Positions 55,121-64,000 of a DNA stretch of 64,000 nt are shown here, piece after piece. A program made the translations under genes and the position numbers. Location of the stretch: positions 2,503,501-2,567,500 of the forward strand of contig NZ_CP118605.1 in assembly GCF_029869925.1 (NCBI RefSeq), given 5' to 3'. Origin of the DNA: Microbulbifer bruguierae (GTDB taxonomy: Bacteria; Pseudomonadota; Gammaproteobacteria; Pseudomonadales; Cellvibrionaceae). The first letter of the stretch is position 1; each line of letters opens with the position of its first letter. The notes under the pieces are model-generated. The model was not told the origin of the DNA. It saw nothing but the letters and a program-made list of their open reading frames with translations, and did no database searches.

Positions 55121-56983
55121 TCAAGCCCACAAGCGAGTACCGATCAAACCGTAGCTGAGTAGGTATAAACCCAGGCTGACGTTCAGAAAAATCAGTAACG
55201 TTGCGTGACCGGACCAAAACCCAGCTTTCGCATCGAACCGCTCGCGATACCATATGCGCAGGCTCCACAGCGAACCTATTAAAAATACCACCGGGCCGGC
55301 GAAAACCATCAGCGAGGGAACGGTGACACTAGCCGATAACGCATAGGGCTCACTGCTGCTTATGCTCATCAGGATACCAGTCCCGGCCATCAGCAGACCC
55401 GTTACCGGTAACAGTGACCATCTCCGCAAACTGCTATCTGCTCGCGATAACCCACGGCGGAAAAGCTTCCGTACCAGCCAAATCAGTGAGTGAACCAGCC
55501 CTGCGAGTATCGCCACCAACCAGGTAGCCAGCAACACCATTGGTGCCAGTGCAGTAACGGCGTTCGTTTTCTGTAACGTCATGGGCCCGTAATGGACGAC
55601 ATGACCAGCGAGCGGGTCTTCGGTTTGTACCAGTGCTGCACGGCCGGTAAATGGCTGTAGGTACTGGCCGCTTTCGGACACCTGCAATGTGCGCGGTGCA
55701 CCGCCAAGTACCGGCGACAACGCCAGTTCCGAATCTGCCACGGAAATTTTCCAGGGCATCAAACTGTTCGCAATACGGAATCGATCAGCAACCGGACTGA
55801 TTGACCGATAGAAACCCGCCAGCGTGGAATCGGCTTTAGTCGCCACAGCCGGCACTACAACGTTCTCAGTGTCCTGCCCACCATCACCATATTCGGTGAG
55901 CAGTTTGTGGATCTGCGCGGTAGCGGTACTGTTGCCGTTAGTCAGTACGACGTGCCCTAAATTACCGTGAGGCTCATAAACGACCAGGGCGCGTGCGCCC
56001 GGCAATGCACCTTCGTGTCCGTACAACACCACACCTTTATGATGGAATGAGGTAAGCCCCATACCCCAACCAACTTGCAAGCCCGCATCAGCGGCCTGGG
56101 AGCCACTGGGTTGCTCCATCGTCCGCACCAAGTATTCGGGGAGTATACTTTCTGGCCCTGCCTGGTTAGGGCTCTGCATAAAGCGCACAAATTTAATCAT
56201 GTCCTCCAGGCTGCCATGCATACCGCCAGCTGCCCGATTGGGAAGATGCCAATATGGCAGTAGCTCGCTACCGCGATACAAGTCTGCCGCATTCAATCGG
56301 TACTGATCATCGAAGTAGTATCCGCTGTCGCCCATGGCAAGTGGACCGAAAAACTGTGTCTGCACATAATCCTCGAAGTGCGTACCACTGACTTTTTCCA
56401 CCACATAGGCAGCCACCAGTGGCCCGGTATTGTTATAGGCCGAGCGGGTTCCCGGCACCCAGCGGGATTCTCGGGAGTGCGGGTGTAATGCAAGCACTTC
56501 CTTTGTGCTCAGCGGTTCGCCACCACGTCCGGTCAACTCCGGTCCATGGGGCGCATCCCAGCCACTGGTATGGTTCAACAGATGCACCACTCGCAGCGGA
56601 TGATCCTTTTCCCACGGATTGTGAAATTCGATTTCTGGCGCCACATCCACCAGGCGGTCCTGGAGGGACACCTTGCCATCCGCCACCAATTTCATGATCG
56701 CAAGACTGACGAACACCTTGGACACCGAGCCAATACGGAAAATGGTATCCGGTTCTACACGTTCACGGCGTTCGATATTTTTAAACCCCGCGGTGTAGCG
56801 CCAAACGGAGCCATCGGGCTCAAATAGCGCAACTGCCGCACCCGGAGTGTGTGTCCGTCGCAATATCTGATCGATTTCATCGCCCAGCTGGCGGTGCTGC
56901 TCATCACTCAATGGTGGCGCCGCCCACACCTGACAGTGAAAAAGTATTATGAGCAAAAGCGCTGTTCTGAATCTCGAGACCAT
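55121..56983 (-). CDS. Serine hydrolase of the beta-lactamase (class C/PBP-like) family with C-terminal membrane domain
   Basis: The 620-residue protein has a signal peptide (LLLIILFHCQVWAA) and class C-type active-site motifs: SVSK at 86-89 (Ser86 nucleophile, Lys89), YNNTGP (Tyr-x-Asn) and the third-box-like GHEGALPG. After the catalytic domain (to ~380) comes a beta-rich linker and at least three membrane helices at the C-terminus. It is thus a membrane-bound esterase or peptidase rather than a secreted beta-lactamase. It is divergent from a CadC-like regulator with a symmetrical operator-like site between them, so regulation by that protein is likely. Confidence 0.88.
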   Translation of the reverse strand: MVSRFRTALLLIILFHCQVWAAPPLSDEQHRQLGDEIDQILRRTHTPGAAVALFEPDGSVWRYTAGFKNIERRERVEPDTIFRIGSVSKVFVSLAIMKLVADGKVSLQDRLVDVAPEIEFHNPWEKDHPLRVVHLLNHTSGWDAPHGPELTGRGGEPLSTKEVLALHPHSRESRWVPGTRSAYNNTGPLVAAYVVEKVSGTHFEDYVQTQFFGPLAMGDSGYYFDDQYRLNAADLYRGSELLPYWHLPNRAAGGMHGSLEDMIKFVRFMQSPNQAGPESILPEYLVRTMEQPSGSQAADAGLQVGWGMGLTSFHHKGVVLYGHEGALPGARALVVYEPHGNLGHVVLTNGNSTATAQIHKLLTEYGDGGQDTENVVVPAVATKADSTLAGFYRSISPVADRFRIANSLMPWKISVADSELALSPVLGGAPRTLQVSESGQYLQPFTGRAALVQTEDPLAGHVVHYGPMTLQKTNAVTALAPMVLLATWLVAILAGLVHSLIWLVRKLFRRGLSRADSSLRRWSLLPVTGLLMAGTGILMSISSSEPYALSASVTVPSLMVFAGPVVFLIGSLWSLRIWYRERFDAKAGFWSGHATLLIFLNVSLGLYLLSYGLIGTRLWA

Positions 56984-57100
56984 TACGGATCTCCTCCATC
57001 GTTAGCACAGCCACGACTGCCGGGCCCATCCCGATACCCATAGCTGTGTTTTAATGGCCAATAAATAGCGGTCGCCAAGCTGCTGGCGCAAAGGAACATT

Positions 57101-57150
57101 TGTGAACCTGTGTGAATATCTGGCCGGTATGCCGGTCACATTTGTTCACA
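57101..57150. promoter_or_regulatory. Two-fold symmetric operator-like sequence
   Basis: Each arm reads TGTGAAC, three bases, TGTGA on its own strand (57101-57115; mirrored at 57136-57150). The centre CCGGTATGCCGG is itself an inverted repeat. It lies about 50 bp upstream of the CadC-like gene and 118 bp from the divergent hydrolase gene. Confidence 0.65.
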
Positions 57151-57198
57151 TGGGGTGTAACCTTCTGATTTATAAGAATTAACTGAGGTCCGGGTGCG

Positions 57199-59241
57199 GT
57201 GATCCAGAGATACAACATCGGCGATTATTTGTACGATCCTGCGCGCGGGATACTGAGCCGTGATGACACGGAAACAAAGCTTGAGCCGCAGGTAAACGGG
57301 TTACTGCAATTGCTGGCGGAGCACGCCGGTGACACCCTGAGCCGAGAATCCATCACCAACCATATTTGGCCAGAGCGTGTGGTAAGTGACGATGCATTGC
57401 GGGCAATGATCAAGAAGTTGCGCGATGCATTTGATGACAGTGCACGAGATCCTGACTACATCCGCACCGAACCCCTGAAAGGTTATCGATTGATTGCGCC
57501 GGTGCTACCCCACCACACCAGCGACGCAAAACACAGTAAATCCTTCCCGCGGCGTCTAAGCACGGCTTCCCCGATAATTGTGGGCCTAGGTGTTTGTGCC
57601 ATTATTTTGGCTGGACTCTGGATAACTGGCGATCGCGAGCAGGGCAGTACCAGGGTAGAACTTCTCACACGTATGACAGGCTCAGAAGTGAGCCCGGACT
57701 ACAGTCCCGCGATTAATCGTCTGGTCTTCTCTCACCGATCCAACAAAGACGACTTCCTTCAGCTGTATGTTAAAGATCTGGATACACAGCAGGTGCAGCG
57801 ATTAACCTGGGAGTCGGCTAATTACGCCAATGCGCACTGGTCTCCAGATGGACAAGAGCTCGTTTACTCCCGCAGCCTTGGCAGTAAGCTGGAACATTAT
57901 CTCGCCAGATTCGATCCAGACCAGGGGATAGTTGCAGAACAGCCCCTTTTAACTGATCAGCCTACGCGCCGCTACCTGCTTTCCTGGTCACAAACAGAAC
58001 GAGCGGTATACCTGAAAGACGACCCCCGCCCAGGGATACCCGCAGGTATTTCCATACTTAATTTGGGGTCCGGGAAATTAGAGACGATTACAGCACCGAA
58101 CGTACAAGGCGCTGGGGATATATTTGCCCGCGAATCACCGGATGGAAATATGCTTGCGGTACTCAGAGAAGTGGAGGCAGGCAAGCAGGAGCTTCTCATT
58201 CTGGACAAGACTACGGGTAGCCTGCTGCACACCAGAATTCTCAAACTTACAGCGAATCACCTGGCATGGTCAGAAGAAAGCAGTGAAGTCGTGATGAGTA
58301 ATTTTTTCGGCGCCATGCAGGTTTTTCAACTTACGGCGAATGTGCTATCCGTGCTAAACCCACTACCCGACGGTATCAACGACGTTTTCCATCATTGCGG
58401 CCCTCAGTGCGTATATATGCGCCGACACAATGGAAATTTTCTCGACCTACAGGAGCAGCCGAATCCGTTTCTGAAGCGCCCGTTAATGGCCTCGCGCAAC
58501 CTTGATCTACCAGGGGCGGAAGACTTTCCATTATTTAGTACAGATCAGCGCGGGCTCTATTTTCTTGCCAATACCGGATCTGAACTCCAATTAAAGTACA
58601 GAAGCCATCGCGGCAGTCCCGTGGAGATCTATAAATTTTCATCTGATGCCCGGGTGACAGCACTTACATTGAATTCCGCAGGAAGTCATATCGCCGGTGT
58701 CCTGAACGATAGGGTGTTCGTGATGAACCTCGAGACGCCATCCCTGGAGTTTATTTCCAGTGGTGCTGAGCTCGTTGGTTTCCCCAACTGGTCACCGGAT
58801 GAGAGCGGCCTGCAGTTTTCCAAGCACGAAAAGGGAACCGTGAAGCTCTATAACTATGATCTGAAATCAGGAAAATCCACGTTGATCATACCGGGCTATC
58901 TCGCTGATATACGCCTGAGCAACGAACGGTTTTTACGCATTGATGCCGACAATAGAGCTTGGCTAATGGAGAAGGACCACAACCCGCACTTTATAGCTGA
59001 GCTGCCATCAGCCTCTCCAAATCGCTGGAAGGTGCGTGATGATTGGCTGTATTTCACCGCACATGAAGGTGATATGGCGTTAATGCACAGAGCCAGCCTG
59101 AGTAACGGCAAAAGCGAGCGCGTAGCACTTGCCAAAAATCGTTTCCGACTGAACTTTGACCTTAGCGAGCATAGTGAACGGGCACTGTTCGTAAAGTCCC
59201 TATTGGCAGAAAGTAATCTGGTTAAAGTTTCTCTAAATTGA
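57199..59241 (+). CDS. CadC-like transmembrane transcriptional regulator with beta-propeller-like sensor domain
   Basis: GTG 57199 has GAGG about ten bases upstream. Residues 1-102 are an OmpR/CadC winged helix (LEPQVNGLLQLLAEHAGDTLSRESITNHIW, then IRTEPLKGYRLIAPV). A single membrane helix at about 125-142 separates it from a 530-residue periplasmic part with TolB/WD40-like repeats (SPDYSPAINRLVFSHRSNKDD; NAHWSPDGQELVYSR; NWSPDESGLQFSKHE). It should sense a periplasmic signal and bind DNA from the membrane. The neighbouring operator-like sequence and divergent hydrolase are the likely targets. Confidence 0.9.
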   Translation: MIQRYNIGDYLYDPARGILSRDDTETKLEPQVNGLLQLLAEHAGDTLSRESITNHIWPERVVSDDALRAMIKKLRDAFDDSARDPDYIRTEPLKGYRLIAPVLPHHTSDAKHSKSFPRRLSTASPIIVGLGVCAIILAGLWITGDREQGSTRVELLTRMTGSEVSPDYSPAINRLVFSHRSNKDDFLQLYVKDLDTQQVQRLTWESANYANAHWSPDGQELVYSRSLGSKLEHYLARFDPDQGIVAEQPLLTDQPTRRYLLSWSQTERAVYLKDDPRPGIPAGISILNLGSGKLETITAPNVQGAGDIFARESPDGNMLAVLREVEAGKQELLILDKTTGSLLHTRILKLTANHLAWSEESSEVVMSNFFGAMQVFQLTANVLSVLNPLPDGINDVFHHCGPQCVYMRRHNGNFLDLQEQPNPFLKRPLMASRNLDLPGAEDFPLFSTDQRGLYFLANTGSELQLKYRSHRGSPVEIYKFSSDARVTALTLNSAGSHIAGVLNDRVFVMNLETPSLEFISSGAELVGFPNWSPDESGLQFSKHEKGTVKLYNYDLKSGKSTLIIPGYLADIRLSNERFLRIDADNRAWLMEKDHNPHFIAELPSASPNRWKVRDDWLYFTAHEGDMALMHRASLSNGKSERVALAKNRFRLNFDLSEHSERALFVKSLLAESNLVKVSLN

Positions 59242-59295
59242 TCTGACAAACAGCATCCAAAAAATTTTGAACACAGATTTACAGGGAGTAACAGC

Positions 59296-60147
59296 GTGAA
59301 AAATGTCTGCGTCGCAGCGGTACAGATGGTGAGTGGCGATAACGTCAAAGACAATCTCATACGAGCGAAAAAGCTGGTGGCAGATGCAGCCAATCGCGGA
59401 GCCAAACTAGTATTGCTACCGGAAAACTTCGCGCATTTGTCCGGTACGGGGAGCTTTTCTGTTGCCGAGCACTTTGTCAGAGATGGAAATACCTGTGCCG
59501 AACTTCATCCCATTCAATACGCACTAAAAACGTGGTCTGCGGAACTGGGGATCTGGCTGGTAGGCGGTGCGCAGCCGCTCCTGGAGCGCCCGGACGGGAA
59601 TCACACTGAAGGCGAACGTAGTCGCTCTGCGTGCCTTGTGTACGATGATCAAGGCCATCTACAGGCACGCTATGACAAGATGCACCTGTTCGATGTGGAC
59701 GTCGCAGACGCTGCCGGTCGCTACCGGGAGTCTGCAACGATTGAAGCAGGAGAGTCCCCCTGTGTAGCAAACTCATCCTGGGCAGGGCTTGGGCTGACAA
59801 TCTGTTTCGACCTGCGCTTTCCTGAACTCTATCGGCACCTGGCCATGGCTGGTGCCGAAGTTTTTCTAGTTCCAGCCGCCTTCACATATACCACCGGGGA
59901 AGCACACTGGATGACGCTGCTGCGTGCCCGGGCCATTGAAAATGGCTGCTATATCATTGCCGCCAACCAGGGCGGGTCACACTCCCCTAAACGTCGTACC
60001 TGGGGACATTCCGCGATCATTGATCCCTGGGGAGAGATTCTCGCAGAGGCCGGTGAGGGTGAATCTGTCATAACCGCCGTTCTGGATGCAGAGAAACTAA
60101 CAAAAGTACGCCAAAGCATGCCTCTGCTTTCCATGCGCCGGTTGTAG
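59296..60147 (+). CDS. Carbon-nitrogen hydrolase (nitrilase superfamily, Nit1/Nit2-like)
   Basis: GTG 59296 has GGGAG seven bases upstream. The 283-residue protein has the Glu-Lys-Cys triad: Glu in LVLLPENFAHL, Lys in ARYDKMHLFDVD, Cys in GLTICFDLRFPELYR. The LRARAIENGCYIIAANQGG and GHSAIIDPWG segments place it near deaminated-glutathione amidase/omega-amidase. In many gammaproteobacteria this gene sits next to tldD in an rng-yhdP-nit-tldD cluster; here it is not adjacent to any tldD. It is a cytoplasmic amidase repairing metabolic side products (inference from family). Confidence 0.92.
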   Translation: MKNVCVAAVQMVSGDNVKDNLIRAKKLVADAANRGAKLVLLPENFAHLSGTGSFSVAEHFVRDGNTCAELHPIQYALKTWSAELGIWLVGGAQPLLERPDGNHTEGERSRSACLVYDDQGHLQARYDKMHLFDVDVADAAGRYRESATIEAGESPCVANSSWAGLGLTICFDLRFPELYRHLAMAGAEVFLVPAAFTYTTGEAHWMTLLRARAIENGCYIIAANQGGSHSPKRRTWGHSAIIDPWGEILAEAGEGESVITAVLDAEKLTKVRQSMPLLSMRRL

Positions 60148-60155
60148 GCGACGAG

Positions 60156-60323
60156 TTATACACAGTATTTCTCGGGGATTTTCTACCCATTTAAATTTGT
60201 ACACAAATACCCACAGAGTCCGTTTAATTCGTGGATAAATTTATCCACTACGCCAATTTTACTCTCCGCTTCTTCTCTAAATCGCGGTTTACCCACAGAA
60301 ATCATGGATAGAGCTGGGGATAA
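60156..60323. promoter_or_regulatory. Cluster of DnaA-box-like sites in an AT-richer gap
   Basis: It contains one exact box TTATACACA (60156-60164); near matches TTATCCACG (minus, 60230-60238), TTATCCACT (60241-60249) forming an 18-bp palindrome with it, TTACCCACA (60289-60297), and TTATCCCCA (minus, 60315-60323). A TTTGTACACAAA palindrome lies at about 60197. The rest of the 279-bp stretch to the first terminator shows no gene. Confidence 0.35.
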
Positions 60324-60426
60324 GCCGGGGATATTAAGCGTGGACCGCATGGCGTGGAGGTATTGGAAAACGTATAAAAAAGCGACGTTGGGAGTTTGTT
60401 CGGCTTAGGTTTTCGCACATAAAAAA

Positions 60427-60459
60427 GGGCCACCCGATCGGGTGACCCTTTGTTTTTTT
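60427..60459. terminator. Terminator downstream of nit gene / rRNA operon
   Basis: GGGCCACCCG and CGGGTGACCC form a 10-bp stem with one mismatch, an A-run on the left and a T-rich run on the right. It can act on both the nit transcript and the oncoming rRNA transcript. Confidence 0.85.
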
Positions 60460-60478
60460 CACGGCGGCGTAAAAAAGA

Positions 60479-60512
60479 AAAAGCCCTGACCGCGTTAGCG
60501 ATCAGGGCTTTT
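60479..60512. terminator. Second terminator of the rRNA operon
   Basis: AAAAGCCCTGA (60479-60489) pairs with TCAGGGCTTTT (60502-60512), 11 bp, with A/T-rich flanks. On the minus strand it is followed by a T-rich stretch. Confidence 0.8.
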
Positions 60513-60544
60513 GGAATAAAACCTGACGATGACCTACAGTGGGT

Positions 60545-60640
60545 GGCGAGCGGTGCTCGCCATCGCGGGGCGACGCCTTCGGCGCCCTAGCCTTTGCACC
60601 TTCGGTGCATGGCCTTTCACATGGCAGCACTTTGCGCTGC
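60545..60640. repeat. Array of four small hairpins
   Basis: In order: GGCGAGC/GCTCGCC (60545-60561), GGGC-GCC/GGC-GCCC with a TTC loop (60568-60587), TGCACC/GGTGCA (60595-60609, loop TTC), GCAGC/GCTGC (60624-60640). It lies between rRNA-operon terminators and may be a folded RNA trailer or a degenerate small repeat element. Confidence 0.6.
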
Positions 60641-60674
60641 GAGGTAGTAAAAAAAATCATCGTATCCAAAAAAC

Positions 60675-60712
60675 AAAACCCCCGCAGGATTCCCTGCGGG
60701 GGTTTTCTTTTT
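60675..60712. terminator. First and strongest terminator of the rRNA operon
   Basis: The 14-bp perfect stem 60675-60688 / 60693-60706 (core CCCCCGCAGG) has T-runs on both strands (A-run left, T-run right). It starts a few bases after the 5S gene in the direction of transcription. Confidence 0.93.
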
Positions 60713-60716
60713 TAGA

Positions 60717-60835
60717 TGCCTGACGATGACCTACTCTCACATGGGGAAGCCCCACACTACCATCGGCGATGTTGCGTTTCACTTCTGAGTTCGGCAAGGG
60801 ATCAGGTGGTTCCACAACTCTATTGTCGTCAGGCA
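60717..60835 (-). rRNA. rrf: 5S ribosomal RNA
   Basis: On the minus strand the sequence begins TGCCTGACGACAATAGAG and ends CATCGTCAGGCA, pairing as helix I, with the conserved GGAACCACCTGATCCCTTGC and GTGTGGGG segments between. At about 119 nt it is full length. Transcription runs leftward from 23S, then 5S, then stacked terminators. Confidence 0.96.
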
Positions 60836-61055
60836 AACTGGCTTGGGTTGGCTTGGTCTTATGGGCTCTTTGCCCTGCGCTGCCGCTTGACTGTCCGTTT
60901 GCACTCGCTTTTTAGCGATAACAGTCAACCCAAATACTTCGGTAAAACATTCTGTAGTAATACACCGCAAGTCGATCAATCGAACACTGCGTCTCTCGGC
61001 TCACAATCCGCTGATCTCATTCGATCAGTCAATCGTTAGTAACCATCTCTGTTGT

Positions 61056-63937
<2,882 letters not shown>

Positions 63938-64000
63938 ATACAACACAAACGACTACTTACGACTGGACGCGCATTGACTAACGCTTACGTCATGTTTCCA

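Noticed and set aside
60836..61050. tRNA gene between 23S and 5S
   Set aside because: No cloverleaf with a T-arm GTTCRA pattern and matching acceptor stem was found in the 215-bp spacer.

Overview
The window looks like a chromosomal piece of a moderately GC-rich, aerobic, probably marine gammaproteobacterium, most like the Microbulbifer/Cellvibrio relatives. This is inference from family content: two TonB-dependent receptors, many exported hydrolases, a CLCA_X-family gene next to a FAN1-type nuclease, and an rRNA operon of gammaproteobacterial type. No species can be named from the sequence alone.

Layout. 1-4.5 kb: the tail of a probable c-type cytochrome, then a three-gene unit (DUF3604, parvulin-type PPIase, HupE/UreJ). 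4.7-9.8 kb: a TonB receptor, a convergent Tat-exported PhoD-type phosphatase and a secreted CAP-domain protein. 9.9-26.5 kb: a defence island. It holds an Nmad2-Nmad3-Mrr operon with a good sigma70-type promoter, then a convergent type I restriction-modification locus (hsdM-hsdS-hsdR). Between hsdS and the intact hsdR sits a tightly overlapping six-gene cassette: SLOG-kinase fusion, short M20 peptidase, asparagine synthetase-like amidotransferase, arylamine N-acetyltransferase-like protein, two-domain glycosyltransferase and DUF6933. The cassette is bordered upstream by a truncated second hsdR start and by a short relic of a second hsdS tail, so the slot appears to have been made by recombination between alleles. 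This is the best candidate for an undescribed system in the window.

26.8-36.3 kb: a quinone-oxidoreductase-like enzyme, then a DNA-repair-like trio (VRR-NUC/FAN1-type nuclease, Rad3/DinG-type helicase, CLCA_X protein) and an M16 lipoprotein peptidase. 36.4-42.1 kb, minus strand: an M19 dipeptidase, a TonB receptor and a DUF885 peptidase, plausibly a peptide-use locus. 42.5-55.0 kb: a nine-gene co-directional run of Tat-type TldD, TldE/PmbA, second Tat-type TldD, DUF4159, MoxR ATPase, DUF58, BatA-like, DUF4175-like and a membrane protein.

55.1-60.1 kb: a serine beta-lactamase-family hydrolase divergent from a CadC-like membrane regulator with a beta-propeller-like output domain. A two-fold symmetric operator-like sequence lies between them. 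A nitrilase-family amidase follows. 60.1-64.0 kb: an AT-richer stretch with DnaA-box-like sites, stacked terminators and small hairpins, then 5S and a complete 23S rRNA gene on the minus strand; the 16S gene would lie beyond the right edge. No CRISPR array, tRNA or insertion sequence was seen.
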